Positions 1 to 10,065 of a DNA stretch of 64,000 nt are shown here, piece after piece. A program made the position numbers and the translations under genes. Positions within the stretch are counted from its first letter, which is position 1; the number at the start of each line of letters is the position of its first letter. This DNA is from Drosophila miranda (lineage: Eukaryota; Arthropoda; Insecta; Diptera; Drosophilidae), in NCBI RefSeq assembly GCF_003369915.1, contig NC_046674.1, positions 1,116,001-1,180,000 on the forward strand, given 5' to 3'. The notes under the pieces are model-generated. The model did no database searches. It saw nothing but the letters and a program-made list of their open reading frames with translations, and had not been told where the DNA came from.

Positions 1-1489
1 TGGCCCCACCATAGTTGCCGAGAGATGCACCAGTCGCGACCGTCCTGCAGCCAGCGATCCCACTCCACCTCAAAATTGGACGGAACGATCTGCAGTCGAC
101 CGCTGTTCAGCTCGGAGAGCGCATCCTGGGCCATTTCTTTGCAATTTAGAAACCACTGGGGCCAGATCATGTACTCGATGACATCCTTGGACCGAGAGCA
201 GATGGGCAGCTGGATGGGATGAGGGCGAACCTGGCGAAGCAGTCCCATACTCTCGAGAAGATGGACGATTTGGTCGCGAGCCTCGAAACGCAGCATTCCC
301 TCGAAGTCTTTAAAGGTATCCAGAATGAGTCCGTCCTGGCTGAAAACCTGGCGAGGCTCCAGCTTGTGACGGGCTGCCAGCTCGAAATCGAACTTGTCGT
401 GGGCCGGCGTGATCTTGACAGCCCCTGTGCCGAAGTCCCTGTTTACGGCCAGGTCGAAGACGAGTGGAATCGTGTCGTTGCGAAAGGGATGCTTCAGTTG
501 GACCATATCTTTGTTACGATACTTGCTGTACCGGGGATCGAGTGGGTGCACGGCAACGGCCACATCGCCCAGAATTGTCTCTGGCCTGGTGGTGGCTACC
601 ACAATCTCCTCGGCAGACCCATCTGGCTGTGTTTCGCCATCCACGACGGTGTAGGCAAAGTCGAAAATTCTGCCAAAGGCGATGCTATGCTTGTAGCCTG
701 GAACCCGAATATCGGTGGGCTCCTTAATGTCCATCAATTCCACCTCGATGTCCGAGATGGCCGATTGAAGTGTGGTGGACCAATTGACCAGCGAATTGCG
801 CCGCTTGATGAGCCCTTCATCGAAGAGTCGCTCGAAGGCCACATTGACGGCATGTGCCTGCTGTTCGTCCATGGTGAAGTACTCGCGTGACCAGTTAAGG
901 TTGCATCCCAACAGGCGCAGGTCCTGCACGATCCCAGCCCCCTTGGCCGCCTTCCACCTCCACACCTCCTCCAGAAAGGCCTCTCGTCCGATATCATGGC
1001 GCGTCTTTCCCTGGGCAGTTGTCAGTGTGCGTTCCACCACCACCTGTGTGGCTATGCCGGCATGGTCGGTGCCCGGCACCCAATCCACCTCGTAGCCAAG
1101 CTGACGCTGCTGGCGCGCTATCACATCCTGCACGGTGGCCATCAGAGCGTGGCCCAGGTGCAGATTCCCCGTCACATTTGGCGGGGGCAGCAGCATACGG
1201 TAGGGTCCACGGTTGCAGCTATTGCCTGCCTGGGGCAGATTCGCCTCCTCCTTGTAACGCTCCCAATAGGCCTTTTCGACATCTTTGGGCTGGTAGCCCG
1301 CCGCCAAATGCACTTTTGTGTCGGCATCTGCAATGGAACGAATGGAACACCTTCAGCCGGTGGCGCATTATTCAATGAAAATGACCACTGCTTACTCTTT
1401 GCTGTGCTGTAATATAATATGGAAAGCCGTGGCTGATACAAGTACTTTTGCTGAAGAACCTTACAGGTTACATTCTTGATATTTCTCAT
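1..1489 (-). CDS. ValRS-m: Mitochondrial valyl-tRNA synthetase, 5' part (cut by window edge)
   Basis: Class I aminoacyl-tRNA synthetase that charges tRNA-Val. Two exons are visible: 1396-1489, starting with ATG at 1489, and 1-1327, which runs off the left edge. They are joined across a 68 bp intron with GTAAGC donor and TTGCAG acceptor, phase 1. Exon 1 encodes a basic, hydroxylated leader (MRNIKNVTCKVLQQKY...) of mitochondrial-presequence type. Exon 2 then reads the Rossmann-fold start PPPNVTGNLHLGHA, where HLGH is the HIGH-type ATP motif, followed by GTDHAGIATQ and later the ValRS signature WCISRQLWWG close to the edge. The C-terminal catalytic part (KMSKS) and anticodon-binding domain lie outside the window. 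It is divergent from alphaCOP, with 386 bp between start codons. The presequence favours the mitochondrial over the cytosolic enzyme. Confidence 0.9.
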
Positions 1490-1567
1490 GTTTCCAGTTA
1501 TTTGTTATGTCAAAGGGGATAAAAAATAAAAACGGCTGAACTGTCAGTGTTGTCAAGCGAAGCTGTG

Positions 1568-1581
1568 AACAGCTGATCGAT
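1568..1581. promoter_or_regulatory. E-box (Ohler motif 5) overlapping a DRE-like ATCGAT, shared ValRS-m/alphaCOP promoter
   Basis: The 386 bp between the divergent start codons contain AACAGCTGAT at 1568-1577, which matches the Drosophila core-promoter E-box AWCAGCTGWT. It overlaps ATCGAT at 1576-1581, the DRE core. Both are typical of TATA-less housekeeping promoters, which suits both flanking genes. Transcription start sites were not determined. Confidence 0.5.
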
Positions 1582-1875
1582 TCGAATGGAATTGCAACTC
1601 TGCCTGCCTATTCAAGAAGAAGATAATTGACGTGTCACAATTTGTACAATTGGTTGGTGTTTTTCTTAAAATTATTAGTTGGGCAGGGCCTACGTGGTGC
1701 ATAAATTTTTTAATGTTGGGACAGATGCGCTAATACTTACATATTTTTATACAGGAAAGTGCCCGAACTTACTTCAAGCGGGTACATACGTGAAACGTAA
1801 GCCGACACGGAAAAACGCCAGGCAGCAAAATCGAAAACAAGAACAAGTATCTCTGTCACAGTAAAAACTGCCAAC

Positions 1876-4800
1876 ATGTTGAAGAATTTTGAGTCAAAGT
1901 CGGCTCGAGTGAAGGGCCTCTCCTTTCACCCCAAACGCCCCTGGATTCTGACCAGTTTGCACAGCGGTGTCATCCAGCTATGGGACTACCGCATGCACAC
2001 GCTCCTGGAGAAGTTCGACGAGCACGATGGCCCTGTGCGTGGCGTGGCATTTCATCAGCAGATGCCCCTCTTTGTCTCCGGCGGCGACGACTACAAGATC
2101 AAGGTGTGGAACTACAAGCAGCGTCGCTGCATTTTCACTCTGCTGGCGCATTTGGACTACGTGCGCACTGTGGCTTTCCACCATGAATACCCCTGGATCT
2201 TGAGCGCTTCCGATGATCAGACCATTCGCATCTGGAATTGGCAGTCGCGCAACTGCATCTGCGTGCTGACCGGCCACAACCACTATGTGATGTGTGCCCA
2301 GTTCCATCCCACGGAGGATCAGATTGTCTCCGCCTCGCTGGATCAGACGGTGCGCGTCTGGGACATTTCGGGATTGCGCAAGAAGAATGTGGCCCCCGGT
2401 CCAGGGGGTTTGGATGATCATCTGAAGGGTAACCCTGGAGCCACCGATCTGTTCGGCCAGGCCGATGCCGTAGTTAAGCATGTGCTCGAGGGACACGATC
2501 GCGGCGTCAATTGGGCCAGTTTTCATCCCACTCTGCCGCTGATTGTGTCGGGCGCAGACGACCGTCTGGTGAAGCTGTGGCGCATGAACGAATACAAGGC
2601 TTGGGAGGTGGACACGTGCCGTGGCCACTACAACAACGTGTCCAGCGTTCTGTTCCATCCCCGCCAAGATTTAATCATCTCGAACGGCGAGGATCGCAGC
2701 ATTCGCGTCTGGGACATGACCAAGCGTCAGTGTCTCTTCACATTCCGGCGGGACAACGAGCGCTTCTGGATTCTGACAGCCCATCCCACACTCAATCTCT
2801 TTGCAGCCGGTCATGATGGCGGTAAGATCCCGTTGATAATTGCTTTGTCTTCCTCTATAAACTAAGATTATGTCCCTTCAGGCATGGTTGTCTTTAAGCT
2901 GGAGCGTGAGCGTCCCGCCTATGCTGTGCATGGCAACATGCTTTACTACGTGAAAGACCGCTACCTGCGGAAACTGGACTTCACCACCACCAAGGACGCT
3001 GTGGTGATGCAGCTGCGGCCGGGCAAGTCGCCCGTGTATAGTATGTCGTACAACCCAGCCCTGAACGCCGTGCTCATCTGCACGCGCACCAATAACCTGG
3101 AGAACAGCACCTACGACCTGTGCCAGATACCCAAGGACACCGAGAGCCAGAACGAGTCCGACAGCAAGCGCAGCTCGGGCATCACGGCCATTTGGGTGGC
3201 TCGCAACCGCTTTGCGGTGCTGGATCGCAACCAGCAGCTGGTGATCAAGAACTTCAAGAACGAGGTCACCAAGAAGATACCCACCTTCTGCGAGGAGATC
3301 TTCTACGCCGGCACGGGCATGCTGCTCATCCGGGATCCCGAGTTTGTCACCCTCTACGAAGTGCAGCGCCTCGTGTCCGTGGGCAGCATCAAGCTGGCCA
3401 AGTGCCGCTACGTGGTCTGGTCGCCAGACATGTCGCTGGTGGCCCTGCTCTGCAAGCACTCGGTCACCATCTGCGACCGCCGGCTGCAGTATCTGTGCAC
3501 CGTGCAGGAGAACTGTCGCGTCAAGTCCGGGGCCTGGGACGAGTCCGGCGTGTTTATCTACACCACGAGCAATCACATCAAGTATGCAATCACCAACGGA
3601 GATCACGGCATCATTCGCACCCTCGACCTGCCCATCTATCTGACGCGCGTCAAGGGCAACCAGGTGTTCTGCCTCGACCGCGAGTGCCGCACCCGCGTCC
3701 TGACCATCGATCCCACGGAATACAAGTTCAAGCTGGCGCTCATCCAGCGCAAATACGACGAGGTCCTACACATGGTGCGCAACGCTCGCCTCGTGGGACA
3801 GAGCATCATTGCCTATCTGCAGCAGAAGGGCTATCCGGAGGTGGCGCTGCACTTTGTGAAGGACGAAAAGACCCGCTTTGGCCTGGCGCTGGAGTGCGGC
3901 AACATTGAGATAGCCCTGGAGGCAGCCAAGGCCCTAGACGACAAGGATTGCTGGAATCGCCTGGGCCAGAGTGCCCTGCTCCAGGGTAACCACCAGGTGG
4001 TTGAGATGTGCTACCAGCGCACCAAGAACTTCGACAAGCTCAGCTTCCTCTACCTGATCACCGGCAATCTGGAGAAGCTCAAGAAGATGATTAAGATCGC
4101 AGAGATCCGCAAGGATATCTCGGCCCAGTACCAGGGTGCCCTGGTCCTTGGCGACTTCAAGGAGCGGGTGAGCATTCTCAAGAACTGCGGCCTGACCTCG
4201 ATGGCCTATCTGACGGCAGCCACCCATGGCCTGGATGAGCTCGCCGAATCGCTGGCTGAGACCATCACCTCGCAGGGCGACACTCTGCCTGAAGTAAACC
4301 CCAATGCCACGCTGCTGAAGCCCCCTGTGCCCATCCAGCAGCTGGAGACCAACTGGCCGCTCCTGTCTGTGTCCAAGGGCTTCTTCGAAGGCGCCATGGT
4401 GACGCGGGCTGGCAACAGCGCCACTGCTCGCCAGGCACTCAACATTAATGCCGACGCCGCAGTGCTGGAGGAGCATAACGGTGGCGGCGATGGATGGGGT
4501 GCAGATGCCGATCTGGGACTGGACGATGACGGTGATGATGAGATGCACGATGAACTCAGCAGTGACGAGCTTCCAGGAGGTGCTGGTGGAGAGGATGGGG
4601 CCGGCTGGGATGTGGGCGACGACGATCTGGTCGTTCCCGAGGAGCTGGCTTCCAAGATAAAGGCATCGGCCCTGGACAGCAACTACTATGCGGCTCCCAA
4701 CAAGGGATTGTCCCCATCACAGCAATGGGCCAACAACTCGCCACTCGTTCTCGATCATGTCAAGGCCGGCGCGTTCGAGAGTGCCTTCCGCCTGCTCAAC

Positions 4801-5643
4801 GATCAGCTGGGAGTGGTCAACTTCAAGCCTTTCAAGACCCTCTTTCTGCAGAACTACGCCTGCTCGCGCACCAGCTACACGGCCAATCCCAATCTACAAT
4901 CGCTAAGCGGCTACCCGCTGCGCAACTTCTCCGAGACGAATGCGAAACTGCAGCGTCCGGCCATGGGTATCAAGCTGAACGACCTGGTGTCCCGCCTGCA
5001 GGCTGGCTACCAGATGACCACATCCGGCAAGTTCACGGAGGCCATCGAGAAGTTCCATTCCATTCTGATCAGTATTCCGCTCCTTGTGGTGGAGACCAAG
5101 CTTGACACGGCCGAGGCCCAGCAGCTGTTGAAGATCTGCTCCGAGTACATTGTGGGCCTCAAGATGGAAACGGAGCGTAAGGGGATGCCGAAATCGACTC
5201 TCGAGGAGCAAAAGCGCCTATGCGAGATGGCCGCCTACTTCACACATTGCAAGCTACAGCCGGTGCATCAGATCCTCACCCTTCGCACCGCCCTTAACAT
5301 GTTCTTCAAGCTGAAGAACTATCGGACGGCGGCTTCGTTTGCGCGCCGCCTGCTCGAGCTGGCCCCCAGGCCGGACGTGGCCCAGCAGGTGCGCAAGATC
5401 CTGCAGGCGTGCGAAATAAATCCCGTGGACGAGCACCAGCTGCAGTACGAAGAGTTCAATCCATTCAACATATGCGGCATCAGCTGGAAGCCGCTGTATC
5501 GCGGCAAGCCGGAGGTGACCTGCCCCTTCTGTAACTCTTCGTACGATCCCCAATTCAAGGGTAATCTCTGCAACGTGTGCGAGGTCAGCCAGATCGGCAA
5601 GGATTGCATCGGACTGCGCATTTCCAACCTGCAGTTCCGCTAA
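1876..5643 (+). CDS. alphaCOP: Coatomer subunit alpha (COPI coat)
   Basis: Alpha subunit of coatomer, which coats COPI vesicles for retrograde Golgi-to-ER and intra-Golgi traffic in the cytosol. Two exons, 1876-2821 and 2882-5643, with a 60 bp intron (GTAAGATCC donor, CTTCAG acceptor, phase 1), give 1235 residues, the usual length for the family. The N-terminus (about 1-320) is a WD40 propeller with repeated HP...[20 protein letters not shown] and [11 protein letters not shown] blades that reads KKXX cargo signals. A second propeller and an alpha-solenoid follow. An acidic linker lies near residues 850-910 ([13 protein letters not shown]). The C-terminal COPI_C domain ends with a Cys pattern, [11 protein letters not shown]...[11 protein letters not shown]. 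The splice junction restores [20 protein letters not shown], as in animal orthologues. The downstream neighbour is convergent. Confidence 0.97.
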
Positions 5644-6250
5644 AGTGAGCGGCTCTTCAGCTTATTTTCGCCACTTCATTTGTGCTTTCCCCTACGCCTA
5701 GCGAGACCCACATAAGATCCCTCTAATAATCCTTAGCCTAGTTTTACACGATACACGCATATTAATATATATCAAGTGTCATTAATTGTATATTATAATG
5801 GTATTCAAAACAAAAGACGTCTTTCGTTTTTCTTCTTAACCAACAGAATGCGTCACACCAGACGACACGACATCCGTGCGCTGCGTCACAGAACTACGAT
5901 TATTAGTCGAATCTTGATTAGTTATGTGGATGTATTTTTAGTTAAGAGTTAAGAGCTACATGTACGACACTAATTTCACATTAAATAGTAATGTTTAATA
6001 CCATAGAAGCATACGATACGTAAAGGTAAGCGAATTAGGGCTAAAACTAGTCTAGGAGCATATATATGGTGTATGTATATATATATTCGATATTCGAGCG
6101 TGCCTATCCCCATAGTCGTATCCGGGAGAAGGAGGAGCATTTTCAGTTGTCCATAAAATATTGAGTATTTGCAAATTGAGTCTCTTGCTGCTGCTGCTGC
6201 TGTTCGTGGTCGTGTTGGAGGGACGGCGCTGGCGCCGTCCACAGGTCCAA
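5644..6250. other. Convergent 3' ends of alphaCOP and the CBF-beta gene
   Basis: AT-rich spacer holding the two 3' UTRs, with tattaatatat and atatatat runs and no ORF with coding character. A CTG run at about 6187-6203 lies just beyond the CBF-beta stop codon. Confidence 0.6.
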
Positions 6251-6892
6251 CTAACGTCGCCACATGCTGGCGCCCACACCAATGCCGCCGGAGGCGACGC
6301 CCCTGCGCACGGCCTCCATCTCGTCCTGCCGATTATCGCGATAGGCACGCTTGGTGTCCTCAAATTCGCGTAGCCGCTGGTTGTAGCGGTCGATCTGGTC
6401 GCGCAAAATGGCATCCTCGTGCATGGCACGGCGTTCGTCGTACTCCAGGCAGCCAACACCATCCAGACGCTCCAGATCCAGCCAGCCCCGGAAGCGAACA
6501 CAGACGCCGTTCATTATGAAGTACGACTTGATGTGGACTTTTCCATGCTCCTTGTCGAAGTCGCACTCCTTGTCGTGCAGATAGGGATTCTGGTTGGCGT
6601 TAAACACCAGCTGCAGGTTTGTGCCAGAGGCCACAAAGCTGGTCTCCGTGTGTCCCTCGCGACAGCCGTTCATGAAGCGCACCTGGCGCTCCTCGATGCT
6701 TCGCTCGCGGTAGCCCGTGTAGCGGATCTCGCTCTCGCGGCTCAGTCGTCGGAACAGCTCGTCGCTCTCGAACTTGGACTTCTGGTCGGGCACCACGCGT
6801 GGCATCTTGAAGATAAATCGGGGCTTCGGCTGCTCATAGAGTCCAATTGTGTCGTACGGAATCATGTTGGCCAGGGCTGCCTCGTTCATCAT
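6251..6892 (-). CDS. Bro/Bgb: Core-binding factor beta (Brother / Big brother family)
   Basis: Non-DNA-binding beta partner of Runt-domain (RUNX) transcription factors; it raises their DNA affinity and stability in the nucleus. Single exon, 213 aa. The conserved heterodimerisation domain covers about residues 25-165: FKMPRVVPDQKSKFESDELF, LSRESEIRYTGYRERSIEER, SGTNLQLVFNAN, MNGVCVRFRGWLDLERLDGV and GCLEYDERRAMHED. An Arg/Glu-rich helix (DQIDRYNQRLREFEDTKRAY) and a Gly-rich tail follow. Drosophila has two close neighbouring paralogues, Bro and Bgb, and I cannot say which this is from one copy. The first ATG pair is used because both lie in the conserved N-terminal extension. The promoter carries Motif 6 and Motif 1 elements at 7077-7175. 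Confidence 0.9.
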   Translation of the reverse strand: MMNEAALANMIPYDTIGLYEQPKPRFIFKMPRVVPDQKSKFESDELFRRLSRESEIRYTGYRERSIEERQVRFMNGCREGHTETSFVASGTNLQLVFNANQNPYLHDKECDFDKEHGKVHIKSYFIMNGVCVRFRGWLDLERLDGVGCLEYDERRAMHEDAILRDQIDRYNQRLREFEDTKRAYRDNRQDEMEAVRRGVASGGIGVGASMWRR

Positions 6893-7076
6893 TTTGAAGG
6901 GGTAGTGTTAGCGTTCACTTAAAAGCGCACTGATAATCGCGTAATATCCGCAGGTTCCTATTAATTTGGCGCTACAATGCCTTAATTCTTTAACTATTTC
7001 ACTGCGGGCGCAGAAAACAACACACAATACAACAAAAAGGTTTGTTTGCGGTTTTGATATACCAACTGATGCGGGC

Positions 7077-7175
7077 AGTGTGACCGAGGACTTATCTATA
7101 AAATGTACGGTCTGACCCTCAGAAATATACCAGAATTTACCGTCCCATTTTAAAAATATACCGTAAATATACTGA
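7077..7175 (-). promoter_or_regulatory. Composite Motif 6 / Motif 1 (M1BP) promoter of the CBF-beta gene
   Basis: Read on the minus strand, this stretch has several GTATATTT-type boxes (Ohler motif 6, KTYRGTATWTTT), the block TATTTCTGAGGGTCAGACCG (about 7108-7128), and then CGGTCACACTG at 7077-7086, a match to Motif 1 (YGGTCACACTR) bound by M1BP. It lies about 185-280 bp upstream of the start codon. The same ordered block recurs in front of every TOX-like gene in the array at 48-64 kb. Confidence 0.7.
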
Positions 7176-7688
7176 CGAATTCAAGTTCTATATTCCTCGA
7201 CTTGTGTATTCCGTGCAACATTACTAGCTATATAGATCTCTCAGCACTGCCCACATAATTTTATCCAATTAATAAATCTATTTTCTACTGAGTGGCTTAT
7301 TTTAAATACTTGACTTAGTTTTTTTTTGCTCAACAACGTTCCTCAACAACAATATAGCGTCTCGTATGATGAAAAACCGTACTTAGCCCACTTAAGCACC
7401 ACCTATTTAAACAGCTCAACGACTTGGGGTAAATGGCGGAAAATATTGCCGATTGTAAATTCTTCTTGTATATCCTTCCTCGAAAGTTACAAAAACCACT
7501 GTATCTTTCACCTGAACTGCGCTAAAATGGTTATTTTTTTAATTATTTTCGGTAGAATATTGAAACACCCCCTTGGGCTGCAATGGGTTGATGGTTCTCA
7601 ACATACGACAGACAACGCGGTTGTTGCTTGTTTACATTTCTTTATAGTTGGTATTTGATTTGGATTATCCTTCGATCCACTGCATAAC

Positions 7689-8793
7689 ATGAGCGATACT
7701 CCCACGGCCGATGACTGTGAGAAGCGTCCTCAGTTCGGCACACGTTTACTCAAGGACAGCGACGACGTCTTTAAGCACAATGCTTGGTAAATATGCGTGG
7801 CAAGGTCTGCGGCGTTTTGCCAGCAAAACTTGGGAGCACACTCGAGAGCGCAAGAAGCCAGCGGGTGCTGGCGGGCGCATACTAACCGACGTGCGCGAGG
7901 TGTTCGAGTTTAATGCATGGTACACATTGTTGGCACAAAAACTCTAAAATGCGATCTAAAATGTGCTCTGCAGGGACCACGTGCAATGGGATGAGGAGCA
8001 GGAGCTGGCCGCACAGGCGGCCGTGGCAAAGAACTCGTGCAGCAAACTGAACGACGATGAGCGGGAGCGCTTTCAGTCGGATGCACCGAAGTTTTGGGAC
8101 TCTTTCTATGGCATACACGACAATCGTTTCTTCAAGGACCGTCACTGGCTGTTCACCGAGTTTCCCGAGCTAGCGCCCCTTGATGTCAGTGAGCAGCAGT
8201 CACGGAGCATCTTTGAGCTGGGCTGTGGCGTCGGTAACACCATCTTACCCCTGCTCCAGTACAGCGTGGAGCCAAAGCTAAAAGTCTTTGGCTGTGACTT
8301 TTCTGCCAGGGCCATCGATATACTTCGCAGCCAGCCGCAGTTCGATGACAAACGCTGCGAGGTATTCGTAATGGATGCCACGGAGGAGCAGTGGCCGGTT
8401 CCCTTCGAGGAGAACTCGCAGGATATCATTGTAATGATATTTGTGCTGTCCGCCTGTCAGCCAAAGAAAATGCAGCAGATACTGGACAATTGCTATCGCT
8501 ACCTGCGACCCGGTGGCCTGCTGCTCTTCAGGGACTACGGCCGCTACGACTTGGCCCAGCTGCGCTTCAAGAGCGGAAAATGCTTGGAGGACAACTTCTA
8601 TGTGCGCGGCGATGGCACCCTGGTGTATTTCTTTACAGAGGAAGAGCTACGTGGTATGTTCACCAAGGCGGGGCTCCAGGAGGAACAGGTGATTGTGGAC
8701 CGAAGGCTGCAGGTGAATCGGAGTCGCGGCCTGAAGATGTATCGCGTTTGGATACAGGCAAAGTTCAAAAAACCTCTGGTTCCCAGTTCTTAG
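7689..8793 (+). CDS. metl: METTL2/METTL8-type tRNA m3C32 methyltransferase, two alternative 5' splice forms
   Basis: SAM-dependent methyltransferase of the METTL2/6/8 family, which makes 3-methylcytidine at position 32 of tRNAs. The common exon 7974-8793 holds the SAM motif IFELGCGVGNTILPL, then FGCDFSARAID, and LRPGGLLLFRDYG. Form A runs 7689-7786 joined to 7974-8793 (305 aa, starting MSDTPTADDCEKRPQFGTRL), which resembles cytosolic METTL2. Form B starts at ATG 7780 in another frame, uses a second donor at 7920 and the same acceptor (7780-7919 joined to 7974; 319 aa). It begins MLGKYAWQGLRRFASKTWEH and reaches GGRILTDVREVFEFNAW, aligning with the METTL8-type N-terminus. The B leader is basic and looks like a mitochondrial presequence. 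Both forms splice in the same phase into W|DHVQWDEEQ. Reading form A through its unspliced donor meets a stop at once. Confidence 0.88.
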
Positions 8794-10065
8794 CTTTCGT
8801 TAATCGTTGAGCTGTAATCGATTTATTTTTATTTTTATCGACTTGACGTATGAATGTTAAAATCGGCAGCTACATGTCAAGTAGAATGTCCAGGATAACT
8901 TTTTGGCTCGTGAATTTTGCAGAAAAGCTTTCGGCTCTGTTAACTTTGCAGAAGCATACACATAACATAACAGTTAGGAAAGGAAAGCTGTGAGTTTTCG
9001 CAGTTGGCTAAAAACGTCGTAAGTGAAAATTTTCCTGTGCTACGTAAAATAATTTTAAGTTAAATAATTAAGGAACAATTTGTTGTAAACTTGTGTTGCC
9101 AGGACAAAGTAAAAGTGCTTGCCACACAATGTTATAGAATTCGTAATCGAAAACATAAAGAATGCGACTAAAAGGCATTTCGAATGAAAGCAAAACCATT
9201 ATCGTGTAGAATTTCATTGATTTTTTCCCCAAGCCAAGACAGGCCAGTGCCAAGTTGCGAACTTGCAAAGATTTGTAGAGTCCACACGCGAATATATATT
9301 TTTTTTGTGTGCAGAAATATCCCGAGACTGCCCCAGGGGGTATGCAACAGAAAGGTGCACCAAGTGCACCCACGCACACATACACACATAGAGAGAGCCG
9401 TGGGCAGGCCACTGGGCGTGTTGCAAGCTCCCACTCGACTTCTTACTCGTAAAAATACTCAATTCTCAATCCAAACATAAGTCTAAAAATAGTTTCAACT
9501 ATTTTTACACTCTTCCCACCAACAGTTCAGTTTCAGTTTCGCCGAGCCAGAAGATCCCTCTGAGGCTGTCGTGGCAAGTGTTACCCACACACTCGACATA
9601 CACACACACACACACATCTAGCCAATCCCCCCGCAACCGCTGAGGCGAGCCGAGAGGAGTGAAAATTCATTGACGATTGGGGGCGACAAAGCTCAGGCGA
9701 AAGAGAGAGAGAGAGAGCGTGAGACAGCGAGCGAGCGAGCGAGCGAGTGAGCGAGAGAAAGAGCGCAACCCTCGACAACAAAAACAACGAAGCAGAGTTC
9801 TGCTGCACCCAACGCACCACCACCCGCCACCACCGCCGCCATCAGCACATCTGCTGCTACTACCGTCACCTCACCCGCGAAACGACCCTCCCCGACCTCG
9901 ACGCTCGACGCTCCCAAAGTGAAAGACGTTGGCCAAGTGCATACCTATTCACACAGGAACCAGAACCAGTCGCAGTCGCAGTTACAGCCACAGACACCGC
10001 AAACCGAGTTTTGTTAATACATCAGCGGCTGCAACAACACCAAAAAAAACAACAAAACAATAGAA
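8794..10065. other. metl 3' end and nSyb 5' leader; no coding gene seen
   Basis: The left part is AT-rich with the 3' end of metl. The right part is the probable nSyb untranslated first exon, with two adjacent TCAGTT initiator-like hexamers at 9527-9538 and purine-rich (GA)n and (GC/GA)n runs at 9700-9765. Short ORFs here are low-complexity artefacts. Confidence 0.45.
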
